DNA of 64,000 nucleotides from Kitasatospora cineracea (lineage in GTDB: Bacteria > Actinomycetota > Actinomycetes > Streptomycetales > Streptomycetaceae). Positions within the stretch are counted from its first letter, which is position 1. The number at the start of each line of letters is the position of its first letter. The DNA lies in NCBI RefSeq assembly GCF_003751605.1, contig NZ_RJVJ01000002.1, positions 558,001-622,000 of the forward strand, read 5' to 3'. Shown one piece after another: positions 32,852-41,269 of the stretch. A model generated the notes under the pieces. The model was not told where the DNA came from. It worked only from the letters and a program-made list of their open reading frames with translations, and searched no databases. Both the position numbers and the translations under genes were made by a program.

Positions 32852-34432
32852 TCAGACCTGGTCGGGGCGTTCGGCCGCCTCGGGGCGTTCGGCCGCCTCG
32901 GGGGCGCCGAACCAGTGGGCGAGCGCCGCACGCAGGGTCGGGGCGGCGCTGTCGGCGGGCTCCCCGACGGCCGCGGCCCAGGCAACGTGCGCGTCCGGGC
33001 GGACCAGGACGGCGTCGGCGATGCGGTCCGCGGCGGTGGCGGTGGCGGTGCGGACGTCGACGCGGGAGCCCCAGTCCGCTGCCGCGCGGCGGAGGTCCGC
33101 GCGGTCGGCGAGGTCCAGGAGGACGGGTCGCGCGGTGGGCAGGAGGCCGCCCCTGCCCGCCGTCGCCGGGTCGGCGGACGCGGCGGGGCCGGGGAGGAAC
33201 GCGCCGGCCATCGGGTGGTGCCCGGACGGCCCCGGCACCGGGTGGCGGACGTCGGCTCCGGCGACGAGTGCCGCGGTGCGGCGCAGCGGCTGTTCGTCGG
33301 TGAGCAGTTCCTGGACGAGCTCGCGGAGCGCTTCGGCGGCGGGGTCGGTTCCGCGGCGCAGTGCCACCTGGGCCTGGGCGTGGAGCATGGTGCGCGCGTT
33401 GGCGGAGCGCCGTTCGTCGTGGTAGCTGTCCAGCAGGCCGTCGGGGGCGCGGCCGTGGAGGGCGGCGGCCAGTTTCCAGGCCAGGTTGACGGCGTCGAGC
33501 ATGCCCGCGTTGATCGCCACGCCGGTGGCCGGGAAGAGGTGGGCGGCGTCACCGGCCAACAGGATCCGCCCGTTCCGGTACTGCTCGGCGTGCCGGGCCT
33601 TGAAGGTGAACCGCGACAACCGGACCGCCTCGCGCACGGGGATCCCCGCGCCGAGGACGCGGCGCAGGCTGTCCTGGAGTTCGGCCGCGGTCATCGGGGT
33701 GTCGTCGTCGTACTCGTCGGCCTCCTCCTCGACGGTGTAGAGGGAGACCACGGGCGAGCCGGGCGATGCGCCGACTCCGAGGAGGCCGCGCTCCGTCCGG
33801 GTGAAGCCGCCGCGGACCGTGCCGAGGCCGGGGACGTCGAGGTCGCCGTTGCCGTGCACGGTCACCGTGTCGGGGAGGGTGACCTGGGCCAGCCGGTTGA
33901 CCTCCGGGTAGGCGGTGCCGGGGAAGGCGATGCCGGCTCCGTCCCGGACGGGGCTGCGGGCGCCGTCGCAGCCCACCAGGTAGGCGGCGTCCACCCGGTA
34001 CGGCCCCTCCGGGCCGAGCACCTCGACGCTCGCGCTCCGCCCGTCCTGCCGGACGCCGGTCACCCGGTGCCCGCGGCGGACCTCGGCCCCGAGTTCGGCG
34101 GCGCGTTCGTCCAGCAGTTCCTCCAGGCGCTGCTGCGGGAGGGGCAGGGCGCGCAGCGGCGGGTCGGCGAGCGCCGTCAGGTCGAGGTGGATGCCGCCGA
34201 ACGGGAACCTCGGGGCCGGGGCGGGGCCGGGGCAGGCGGCCTCGAACCTCTCCAACAGGCCGCGGTGGCGCAGCAGTTCGAGGATCTGCCCGCCGATGCC
34301 GCCCGCCTTCGGGGTGTTCCGGCGGACGGCCTGCCGCTCCAGCACCAGGGGGCGCACCCCGGCCAGGCGCAGTTCGCAGGCCAGCATCAGCCCGGTCGGA
34401 CCCGCGCCGACGACGATCACTTCGGTGTCCAT
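32852..34432 (-). CDS. FAD-dependent aromatic monooxygenase (class A)
   Basis: A 526-residue flavoprotein hydroxylase of the PHBH/pentachlorophenol/rifampicin monooxygenase type. It has the dinucleotide fold IVVGAGPTGLMLACELRLAG, the DG motif LVGCDGARSPVRDGAG and the GD motif ILLAGDAAHLFPATGVAINA, plus a C-terminal thioredoxin-like region. With a TetR regulator divergent to it and an antibiotic-type acetyltransferase behind it, drug or aromatic detoxification is likely, although a role in secondary metabolism cannot be excluded. GGGGAG precedes ATG 34432. Confidence 0.9.
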   Translation of the reverse strand: MDTEVIVVGAGPTGLMLACELRLAGVRPLVLERQAVRRNTPKAGGIGGQILELLRHRGLLERFEAACPGPAPAPRFPFGGIHLDLTALADPPLRALPLPQQRLEELLDERAAELGAEVRRGHRVTGVRQDGRSASVEVLGPEGPYRVDAAYLVGCDGARSPVRDGAGIAFPGTAYPEVNRLAQVTLPDTVTVHGNGDLDVPGLGTVRGGFTRTERGLLGVGASPGSPVVSLYTVEEEADEYDDDTPMTAAELQDSLRRVLGAGIPVREAVRLSRFTFKARHAEQYRNGRILLAGDAAHLFPATGVAINAGMLDAVNLAWKLAAALHGRAPDGLLDSYHDERRSANARTMLHAQAQVALRRGTDPAAEALRELVQELLTDEQPLRRTAALVAGADVRHPVPGPSGHHPMAGAFLPGPAASADPATAGRGGLLPTARPVLLDLADRADLRRAAADWGSRVDVRTATATAADRIADAVLVRPDAHVAWAAAVGEPADSAAPTLRAALAHWFGAPEAAERPEAAERPDQV

Positions 34433-34465
34433 GCACTCCCCTTACCGGCGCGACCCGCACCGGAA

Positions 34466-34482
34466 CGGCACGTGTCGTGCCG
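34466..34482. promoter_or_regulatory. TetR operator 1 (palindrome)
   Basis: CGGCACG and CGTGCCG flank a TGT spacer. The same palindrome with a TGC spacer lies 53 bp away, next to the TetR gene. Two matching copies in the divergent promoter region are strong evidence for the TetR binding site. Confidence 0.75.
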
Positions 34483-34518
34483 GAAAGCAAAGTGCATCCT
34501 CCGCGACCTCGTCAAGTA

Positions 34519-34535
34519 CGGCACGTGCCGTGCCG
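34519..34535. promoter_or_regulatory. TetR operator 2 (palindrome)
   Basis: CGGCACG-TGC-CGTGCCG, with matching flanking A and T. It lies 15 bp upstream of the TetR start codon, which suits autorepression. Confidence 0.75.
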
Positions 34536-34549
34536 TTAGGATGAGGGGC

Positions 34550-35119
34550 ATGACCGTTTCCCCCCGCGGCTCCGCCCGGACCGAGGCCATCATGCGGACC
34601 GCCCTGGAACTCGGCCGGGAGACCGGCTACGCGAAGCTCAGCATGGAGGCGGTCGCGGCCCGGGCGGGCGCGGGCAAGCACACCCTCTACCGCAGGTGGC
34701 CGTCCAAGGGCGCACTGCTCCTGGACTCCCTGCTCCACCTGCACGCGCCCGACCTCGACTACCCCGACACCGGCGACGTCGTCGCCGACCTGCGCACCCA
34801 GATCCACGCGGCCGTCGACCTCCTGGGCAACCCGCCCTTCGGCCCGTTGTACCGGGCCCTGATCGGCGAGGCCCAGCACGACCCCCGCCTCGCCGCCGAC
34901 CTCAACGAGCGCTTCGTCACCCCGCAGACCGAGAAGACCGTCGCCCGGCTGCGGACGGCCCGGGAGCGCGGCGAACTGTCCCCCGCCTTCGACCTGGACC
35001 TGGCCATGGCCGTCCTCTCCGGCCCGCTCTACTTCCGGCTCCTGATCACCCAGGAGCCCCTGACCCACGCGTACGTCGACCGCCTCCTGCGCGCGCTCTT
35101 CGACGGCATGGGCGCCTAG
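34550..35119 (+). CDS. TetR-family transcriptional regulator
   Basis: A 189-residue repressor. The HTH is in residues ~22-60 (LSMEAVAARAGAGKHTLYRR WPSKGALL pattern), followed by a TetR_C_11-like ligand domain (IHAAVDLLGNPPFGPLYRAL, AMAVLSGPLYFRLLI). ATG 34550 is used; ATG 34541 in the same frame is possible. It is divergent from the monooxygenase-acetyltransferase-VOC operon and should be released from the two palindromes by a compound that these enzymes process. Confidence 0.9.
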   Translation: MTVSPRGSARTEAIMRTALELGRETGYAKLSMEAVAARAGAGKHTLYRRWPSKGALLLDSLLHLHAPDLDYPDTGDVVADLRTQIHAAVDLLGNPPFGPLYRALIGEAQHDPRLAADLNERFVTPQTEKTVARLRTARERGELSPAFDLDLAMAVLSGPLYFRLLITQEPLTHAYVDRLLRALFDGMGA

Positions 35120-35251
35120 AGGTCGCTGCAGGAGGGAGCGGCAGGGCGGCGCGGATCCCGCTCCGACCCGGTGTTTCATCCCGTCAGGGCGAGGTCTCGC
35201 CTCTCAGCACCCCACCCGCACAAGGGAAATGCCCCGGGGCCCGGACCGGCC

Positions 35252-35407
35252 GCCTTCCCGGACCGGCCGCCTTCCGGGGCGGGCCGCCTTCCCGGACCGG
35301 CCGCCTTCCGGGGCGGGCCGCCTTCCCGGACCGGCCGCCTTCCGGGGCGGGCCGCCTTCCCGGACCGGCCGCCTTCCGGGGCGGGCCGCCTTCCCGGACC
35401 GGCGTCC
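35252..35407. repeat. 34-bp tandem repeat (4.6 copies), non-coding
   Basis: Units start at 35252, 35286, 35320, 35354 and 35388 (partial), each combining GCCTTCCCGGACCGGCC and GCCTTCCGGGGCGGGCC, two related 17-bp halves. They fill the gap between the TetR gene and a convergent membrane protein gene. No spacers, so not CRISPR; both strands can form many stem-loops. No gene is supported in 35120-35423. Confidence 0.85.
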
Positions 35408-35423
35408 CCCGGCCCGGCGGGCG

Positions 35424-35942
35424 TCACTCCTGCTCCGGGCCGGGCCCCCGCCCGCCGGTGCCCTCCTCGTCCGACCCCGGGCCGTCCCGGTGGGTGAAGG
35501 CCAGGGCGCTGCCCACGACGCCGATGACGATCAGCGCGACGGCGATGCTGACCCCGCCGGAGTCCTCCCAGTAGACGTCGCTCAGGTTGATCAGGTTGGC
35601 GGTCTCGTCGATGATCAGCGCGGTGCCGATGCCGTAGGCCAGGCCCATCCAGGTCCGCCAGCGCGGCGAGCGCTCGACCAGGCCGAGGGCACCGACGACC
35701 ATCAGGACGAGGATGCCCCACACGTAGTGGTGGAGGTGGACGCCGCCCGCCGAGACGTTCCCCACGCCGGCGGCGTCGATGTGGATCAGCCAGGTCAGCA
35801 GCCGCAGGAAGCCGAAGGTGAGGGTGAAGCCCCACCACGCGAGCACCAGGCCGCGGCGGGTGGGCGAGACCTCCCGCCAGTGGCGGGGGCGGCGGCCCCG
35901 GTCCGGACGGGACGACTGCTTCTGCTGCGGAGGTGCGTCCAT
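35424..35942 (-). CDS. hypothetical integral membrane protein
   Basis: A 172-residue protein with four membrane helices (for example LVLAWWGFTLTFGFLRLLTW, YVWGILVLMVVGALGLV, WMGLAYGIGTALIIDETANL, GVSIAVALIVIGVVGSALAF) and a HLHHYVWG motif at the start of helix 2 plus IIDETA in helix 3, features seen in conserved actinobacterial integral membrane proteins of unknown role. Acidic Gly-rich tail. Function unknown. Confidence 0.65.
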   Translation of the reverse strand: MDAPPQQKQSSRPDRGRRPRHWREVSPTRRGLVLAWWGFTLTFGFLRLLTWLIHIDAAGVGNVSAGGVHLHHYVWGILVLMVVGALGLVERSPRWRTWMGLAYGIGTALIIDETANLINLSDVYWEDSGGVSIAVALIVIGVVGSALAFTHRDGPGSDEEGTGGRGPGPEQE

Positions 35943-36035
35943 CCGCCGACCCTAGGGCCTCCGCCGCCGGTCCGGCGGGAGGGCGCGCACCTTCCGGAGC
36001 CGGGCAGCGGGGGGGGCCGCCCGGCCCGGGTCGCG

Positions 36036-37412
36036 CTAGCGCGGGGTCAGGGAGACCCGGACCGGGCCGTGCAGTTCCAGGGTGATGCCCTGGCCGAGCG
36101 GGACGTCGTGGTCGACGGCGGTGACCTCGAAGTCGCGCAGCAGGACGGCCAGCGAGAGGACCGACTCCAGCATCGAGAAGTGCTGGCCGATGCAGGCCCG
36201 CGGGCCGCCGCCGAACGGGAACCAGGCGTAGCGGTGCCGGGCGGCCTCGCGTTCGGGGGTGAAGCGGTCGGGGTCGAAGCGCTCCGGGTCCTCCCAGTGC
36301 GCGGGGTGGCGGTGCGTCACGTAGGGGGCGACCAGCACGTCCGCGCCGGCCGGGATCTCGACGCCGCCCACCGTGGTGGCCGCGACGGCCCGCCGGCCGA
36401 TCGAGGGGGCGGCCGGGAAGAGCCGCATGGTCTCCTTCAGCACCCGGGTCAGGTACGGGAGTTCGGCGTAGTCGGCGGCGGTGGGGCGGCGGCCGTCGGC
36501 GAGCAGGCCGGCGGCTTCGCGGTGGGCCAGGGCCTGCTGCTCGGGGTGCTTGCCGAGCAGGTGCAGGGCGAAGGTGAGCGAGGTGGCGGTGGTCTCGTGG
36601 CCGGCCAGCAGGAAGATCAGCACCTGTTCGCGCAGTTCGGTGGCGTCCAGCCGTTCGCCGTCCTCGCCGCGGGCGGCGGCGAGCAGCCCGAGCAGGTCGT
36701 CCGCCCCGCCATCGCCGCTCCCGTCGCCGCTGCGGCCCTCGGCGGCGCGGCGGGCGATGATGCCGTCGCACACCTCGTACAGCGCGCGTTCGGCGGCGAG
36801 CGCCTTGCGGTGTCCGGGCAGCGGCCACGCGCGGGGCAGCCGCAGCGGGGAGAAGCCGCGGTCGCGGACGAAGCCGTTCAGGACCGGGAAGGCGTGGTGG
36901 ACGGTCTCGACCGCCTCCTCGACGTCCTGGCCGAACAGGATCCGGGCGACGGTGCGCAGCGCGAAGCGGTTCATCTCCTCGCCGAGGTCGACGGTGCGGC
37001 CGGGTTCGGCGGCCCAGCGGGCGGCCAGCGCGGCGGTCTCGGTGCCGATCGCGTCGGCGTACTGGTCGACCCGGCGGCGGGTGAACAGCGGCTGGACCAG
37101 GCGGCGCTGGCGCAGGTAGTCGGCGTCCTGGGCGGTGAGCAGGCCGTTGCCGAAGCTCTCCCGGATCTCGCCGTAGAAGACGTTGTCCTTGCGGAAGTTG
37201 GCGGCCTCGGTGGCCAGCACCTGCTGGGCGCCCTCGGGGGAGAAGACCATCCAGAGCTCGGCCCGCAGCCCGGGCGGCCCGGCCTGCACCCGGACCACGT
37301 CGCCGTGGTCGCGGTGGGCGGCGAGGTAGGTGCCGAGCGCGTCGCGCCTGAGGTCGAGCAGAGAGCCGATCAGCGGCAGCCCGGGCGGGCCGGGCACGCG
37401 GGTGGCGGTCAT
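36036..37412 (-). CDS. cytochrome P450
   Basis: A 458-residue P450. I-helix AGHETT at 270-275, K-helix ETMR at 327-330, PERF-type motif WEDPERFDPDRFTPE, and heme loop FGGGPRACIG with Cys407. The class with PGPPGLPLIGSL at the N-terminus and FGGGPRxCIG resembles CYP102/CYP4-like and terpenoid or fatty-acid hydroxylases rather than the short macrolide P450s. No ferredoxin or reductase gene is adjacent, so electrons come from elsewhere. Substrate unknown; it stands alone in orientation between unrelated genes. Confidence 0.93.
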   Translation of the reverse strand: MTATRVPGPPGLPLIGSLLDLRRDALGTYLAAHRDHGDVVRVQAGPPGLRAELWMVFSPEGAQQVLATEAANFRKDNVFYGEIRESFGNGLLTAQDADYLRQRRLVQPLFTRRRVDQYADAIGTETAALAARWAAEPGRTVDLGEEMNRFALRTVARILFGQDVEEAVETVHHAFPVLNGFVRDRGFSPLRLPRAWPLPGHRKALAAERALYEVCDGIIARRAAEGRSGDGSGDGGADDLLGLLAAARGEDGERLDATELREQVLIFLLAGHETTATSLTFALHLLGKHPEQQALAHREAAGLLADGRRPTAADYAELPYLTRVLKETMRLFPAAPSIGRRAVAATTVGGVEIPAGADVLVAPYVTHRHPAHWEDPERFDPDRFTPEREAARHRYAWFPFGGGPRACIGQHFSMLESVLSLAVLLRDFEVTAVDHDVPLGQGITLELHGPVRVSLTPR

Positions 37413-37724
37413 GGGATCCCCTCCGTCGGCGGGCGAACCCCCGTTCGGCGGCGGTTCGCTGAAACCGCGTCAGTATCCCCCGGCCCGGCGGACCGGCGCG
37501 AGGGCGCACCCGGCCGGGCCGGTGCGGGTCCGGTTCACCTCCCGCGGGGTGTTGAGGCATTGCACATGCAACCCTTAAGTTCGCCTTAAGGTCGCTTGTG
37601 CAATGAGACAGCAGTCCTGGACCCCGCAGCTGCGGCACTATGATCACCTGATCGCACCCCCACCCTCGCCCGCCACCACCCACCACGAACCGCCACCGCC
37701 CACCACGACCAGGGGAAACCATCC
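37413..37724. promoter_or_regulatory. divergent spacer with nested inverted repeats upstream of modA
   Basis: No gene in these 312 bp. At 37559-37604 ATTGCACA and TGTGCAAT form an outer dyad, and CCTTAAG/CTTAAGG (37573-37591) an inner one, nearly concentric. The segment is AT-rich for this genome and lies about 120 bp before the modA start, a good place for a molybdate-responsive or other operator, or an mRNA leader structure. Confidence 0.5.
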
Positions 37725-38519
37725 ATGCGCAGCGTCAGACGACTCCTCGCCGCCTCCGCCGTCCTCGCCCTCGCGGCCGGCCTGACGGCGTGCAGCAGCT
37801 CCGGCAGCGGCTCCGCCTCGAACAGCTCCGCGCCCGCCCGCCCCGAGGTCAAGGGCACCGTGACGGTGTTCGCGGCGGCCTCGCTGAAGGAGTCCTTCAC
37901 CGAGCTGGGCAAGCGCTTCGAGGCGGCCTACCCGGGCACCACCGTGACCTTCAACTTCGGCGGCTCCTCCGCGCTGGCCCAGAGCATCGTCTCCGGCGCC
38001 CCGGTGGACGTGTTCGCCGCGGCCAGCCCGGCCACCATGAAGACCGTCACGGACGCCAAGCTGACCGGCGGCGACCCGACGGTGTTCGTCCGCAACACCC
38101 TGGAGATCGCGGTCGCCAAGGGCAACCCGAAGAAGATCACCGGGCTGAAGGACCTCAGCGGCGTCAAGACCGCGCTGTGCGCCAAGGAGGTGCCGTGCGG
38201 CGCCGCCGCCGTCACCGCGCTGAACGCGGCCGGCGTGCAGCTCACCCCCGTCACCTACGAGCAGGACGTCAAGGGCGCCCTGACCAAGGTCGAGCTGGGC
38301 GAGGTGGACGCGTCGCTGGTGTACCGGACCGACGTCAAGGCCGACTCTGCCAAGATCGAGGGCGTGAACTTCCCCGAGGCCGCGAAGGCCGTCAACGACT
38401 ACCCGATCGCCGCCCTGGCCAAGGCGCCCAACAGCAACGGCGCGGCCGCGTTCCTCGGCTACGTCGGCTCCGCGGACGCCCGCCGGGTGCTCACCGAGGC
38501 CGGCTTCCAGACGCCGTGA
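37725..38519 (+). CDS. modA: molybdate ABC transporter substrate-binding lipoprotein
   Basis: A 264-residue lipoprotein with signal sequence and lipobox LTAC (Cys23). The mature domain is ModA-like: VTVFAAASLKESFTELGKRF, FNFGGSSALAQSIVSGAPVD, VFAAASPATM, ANSN-type end. The Ser in AASL and in GGSS are the usual molybdate ligands. It captures molybdate (or tungstate) outside the membrane and delivers it to ModBC encoded next. The GTG of modB overlaps its stop. Confidence 0.93.
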   Translation: MRSVRRLLAASAVLALAAGLTACSSSGSGSASNSSAPARPEVKGTVTVFAAASLKESFTELGKRFEAAYPGTTVTFNFGGSSALAQSIVSGAPVDVFAAASPATMKTVTDAKLTGGDPTVFVRNTLEIAVAKGNPKKITGLKDLSGVKTALCAKEVPCGAAAVTALNAAGVQLTPVTYEQDVKGALTKVELGEVDASLVYRTDVKADSAKIEGVNFPEAAKAVNDYPIAALAKAPNSNGAAAFLGYVGSADARRVLTEAGFQTP

Positions 38520-39364
38520 CCCGGGCGAGCACCCCCCGTACCACTCCCGCACCACACCCCCGGGGCCGGCGGCGGCCCCGGGGGTCCGGGCGGGTCCCCG
38601 CCGCGCTGCTGCTGCCCGCGCTGCTCGGCCTGGCCTTCCTGGTGCTGCCGCTGCTCGGCCTGCTGGTGCGGGCCCCGTGGAGCGCGCTGCCCGAGCTGCT
38701 GACCGGCACCGAGGTGTGGCAGGCGCTCAGGCTCTCGCTGCTCTCGGCCACCCTGGCCACCGGCGTCGCACTGGTGCTGGGCGTACCGCTGGCCTGGCTG
38801 CTGGCCCGCACCGAGTTCCCCGGCCGGCGCCTGGTGCGCGCCCTGGTGACGCTGCCGCTGGTGCTGCCCCCGGTGGTCGGCGGCGTGGCGCTGCTGCTGG
38901 TGCTCGGCCGCAACGGCATCCTGGGCCGCTGGCTGGACGACTGGACCGGCATCACCCTGCCGTTCACCACCACCGGGGTGGTGATCGCCGAGGCGTTCGT
39001 CGCCATGCCGTTCCTGGTGATCAGCGTGGAGGGCGCGCTGCGCGCCGCCGACCCGCGCTACGAGGAGGCCGCGGCCACCCTGGGCGCCTCCCGGCTGACC
39101 GCGTTCCGCCGGGTCACCCTGCCGCTGGTCGCCCCGGGCATCGGGGCGGGCGCGGTGCTGGCCTGGGCCCGGGCGCTGGGCGAGTTCGGCGCGACCATCA
39201 CCTTCGCCGGGAACTTCCCCGGCCGGACCCAGACCATGCCGCTGGCCGTCTACCTGGCCATGGAGTCCGACCCGGAGGCGGCGATCGCGCTCAGCCTGAT
39301 CCTGCTCACCGTGTCCATCGCGGTCCTCGCCGGACTGCGCGACCGTTGGATGTCCACGCCATGA
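38516..39364 (+). CDS. modB: molybdate ABC transporter permease
   Basis: A 282-residue permease with about six helices after an Arg/Pro-rich cytoplasmic start. The EAA loop is EEAAATLGASRLTAFRRVTL, followed by RALGEFGATITFAGNFPGRT, the ModB/CysT signature. GTG 38516 overlaps the modA stop (GTGA), and its stop overlaps modC (ATGA), so the three are one operon. Confidence 0.93.
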   Translation: MTRASTPRTTPAPHPRGRRRPRGSGRVPAALLLPALLGLAFLVLPLLGLLVRAPWSALPELLTGTEVWQALRLSLLSATLATGVALVLGVPLAWLLARTEFPGRRLVRALVTLPLVLPPVVGGVALLLVLGRNGILGRWLDDWTGITLPFTTTGVVIAEAFVAMPFLVISVEGALRAADPRYEEAAATLGASRLTAFRRVTLPLVAPGIGAGAVLAWARALGEFGATITFAGNFPGRTQTMPLAVYLAMESDPEAAIALSLILLTVSIAVLAGLRDRWMSTP

Positions 39365-40431
39365 CGAAGCCCGCCGCCCCCGCCCTGGACGCCGAACTCC
39401 GCGTCGCCCGCGGCACGTTCGCCCTGGACGTGCCGCTGGCCGCCGAGCCCGGCGAGGTGCTCGCCCTGCTCGGCCCGAACGGCGCCGGCAAGTCGACGGC
39501 GCTGCGCGCGCTGGCCGGACTGCTGCCGCTCACCGACGGGCACCTGCGCCTGGACGGCACCGCGCTGGACTCCCCCGCGGACGGCGTGTTCCGGCCCGCC
39601 GAGCAGCGGCCGATCGGCGTGGTCTTCCAGGACTACCTGCTCTTCCCGCACCTGTCCGCGCTCGACAACGTCGCCTTCGGCCTGCGGGCCCGCGGCCTGC
39701 GCCGGGCCGCCGCCCGGGCCGGGGCCCTGCCCTGGCTGGAGCGGATGGGCCTGGCCGGGCACGCCGGGCACCGCCCCGCGAAGCTCTCCGGCGGCCAGGC
39801 CCAGCGCGTCGCCCTGGCCCGCGCCCTGGCCGTCCGGCCCCGGCTGCTGCTGCTGGACGAGCCGCTGGCCGCGCTGGACGCCCGCACCCGGCTCGACGTG
39901 CGGGCCGAACTCCGGCGCCACCTCGCCGAGTTCGAGGCCGTCGCGGTGCTGGTCACGCACGACCCGCTGGACGCCATGGTGCTCGCCGACCGCCTCGTCG
40001 TCATCGAGTCCGGCCGGGTGGTGCAGACCGGCCGCCCGGCCGAGGTCGCCCGCCACCCGCGCACCGACTACATCGCCCGGCTGGTCGGCCTCAACCTCTA
40101 CCAGGGCACCGCCGACGGCCGCCGGGTCACCCTCCCCGAGGGCCAGGTCCTCACCACCGACGAGGACCTGACCGGCCCCGCGTTCGTCGCCTTCCCGCCC
40201 GACGCGGTCACCCTGCACCGCCACCGCCCCGAGACCAGCGCCCGCAACCTCTTCCCCTGCACCGTCGCCGGCCTCGACCTGCACGGCGACCGCTTCCGCG
40301 TCGACCTCACCGGCCCGCTCCCCCTCGCCGCCGACCTCACCCCCACCGCCGCCGCCGACCTCGACCTCACCCCCGGCACCCGGGTCTGGGCCGCCGTCAA
40401 GGCCACCCAGACCCACGCCTACCCGGCCTGA
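39361..40431 (+). CDS. modC: molybdate ABC transporter ATP-binding protein
   Basis: A 356-residue ATPase: Walker A GPNGAGKST, Q-loop VFQDYLLFPH, signature LSGGQAQRVA, Walker B RLLLLDEPLAALD and switch His in LVTHDP. The C-terminal ~130 residues are a regulatory TOBE/mop-like domain (ARNLFPCTVAGLDLHGDRF, TPGTRVWAAVKATQTHAYPA) that can bind molybdate and inhibit the transporter. ATG 39361. Confidence 0.93.
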   Translation: MTKPAAPALDAELRVARGTFALDVPLAAEPGEVLALLGPNGAGKSTALRALAGLLPLTDGHLRLDGTALDSPADGVFRPAEQRPIGVVFQDYLLFPHLSALDNVAFGLRARGLRRAAARAGALPWLERMGLAGHAGHRPAKLSGGQAQRVALARALAVRPRLLLLDEPLAALDARTRLDVRAELRRHLAEFEAVAVLVTHDPLDAMVLADRLVVIESGRVVQTGRPAEVARHPRTDYIARLVGLNLYQGTADGRRVTLPEGQVLTTDEDLTGPAFVAFPPDAVTLHRHRPETSARNLFPCTVAGLDLHGDRFRVDLTGPLPLAADLTPTAAADLDLTPGTRVWAAVKATQTHAYPA

Positions 40432-40474
40432 GGACCCGGCCTGGAGGCCCGGCCCGGGGCCCGCCCGGCGCGGG

Positions 40475-41044
40475 CTACGCCTGCCGCAGCTCCCACTGCT
40501 CCTTCGTGATCTCGTACCGCACGCCCCCGTGCTCGGAACCCTCGACCGCCGCCATGTCGTCCGGCGTGGGGAGGCCCTCGACGAACGCCATCCCGAGCTT
40601 CTCCATGACGTTGCGCGAAGGGCGGTTCACGGTCATCGTCTCGGCCCAGACCATGCGCAGGCCGAGCTCGGTGAACCCCTTCGCCAGCAGCGCCCGCGAG
40701 ACCTCGGTGGCGTAGCCCCGGCCCCAGGCCGCCCGGCGCAGGCGGTAGCCGAGTTCGGCCTCCTCGCGCGGGCCGCTGCGCAGCGGGCGCAGGCAGAACC
40801 ACCCGACGAACGCGCCGCCGTCCTTCTCGTACGCGGCGAACAGGCCGAGGTCGTGGTCCCAGCGCTCGTAGCCGGCCAGGATCGCGGGGATGGCCCGGTC
40901 GCGGACCTCCTCCGGCGGGGTCGGAGCGCCACCGCTCAGGTAGCGCATCACCGCCGGGTCGCTGTCGAGCTCGATCAGCAGGTCCGCGTCGGTGGCGGCG
41001 AAGGGGCGGAGGGCCAGACGCTCGGACTCGAGGTAGGTGGTCAT
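40475..41044 (-). CDS. GNAT-family N-acetyltransferase (RimJ/RimL-like)
   Basis: A 189-residue acetyltransferase: ESERLALRPFAATDADLLIE at the start, AELGYRLRRAAWGRGYATEV with the acetyl-CoA loop (RxxxGxG/A pattern), and NRPSRNVMEKLGMAFVEGL near the end. This is the Acetyltransf_3 subgroup, which acetylates protein N-termini or small amines. ATG 41044 starts directly at the conserved MTTYLESERL. Converges on modC with a 43-bp gap. Confidence 0.9.
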   Translation of the reverse strand: MTTYLESERLALRPFAATDADLLIELDSDPAVMRYLSGGAPTPPEEVRDRAIPAILAGYERWDHDLGLFAAYEKDGGAFVGWFCLRPLRSGPREEAELGYRLRRAAWGRGYATEVSRALLAKGFTELGLRMVWAETMTVNRPSRNVMEKLGMAFVEGLPTPDDMAAVEGSEHGGVRYEITKEQWELRQA

Positions 41045-41269
41045 CCGAGGATCATGGCCGAGCGGGGCCGGACGATCCAGGGAATTTCCGGTCCGCGCCC
41101 GCCGCTCCCCCGGTCGTAATTCGTTGGTGCGAACAGATGCGTCGGCCCTAGGGTGGCGGTCGCGGGCGGCTCCGCGGCGTGCTTCCTTCTCCCTTTTCCG
41201 AAAAGAACCAGCGCGCCCCCTCTCCGCCCGCTTCTTCGTCTCCCGCCTCCCCCTGGGGGTTCCTTCCGC

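Noticed and set aside
35252..35407. CRISPR array
   Set aside because: Repeats are head to tail with no spacers, very GC-rich, and no cas genes are near.
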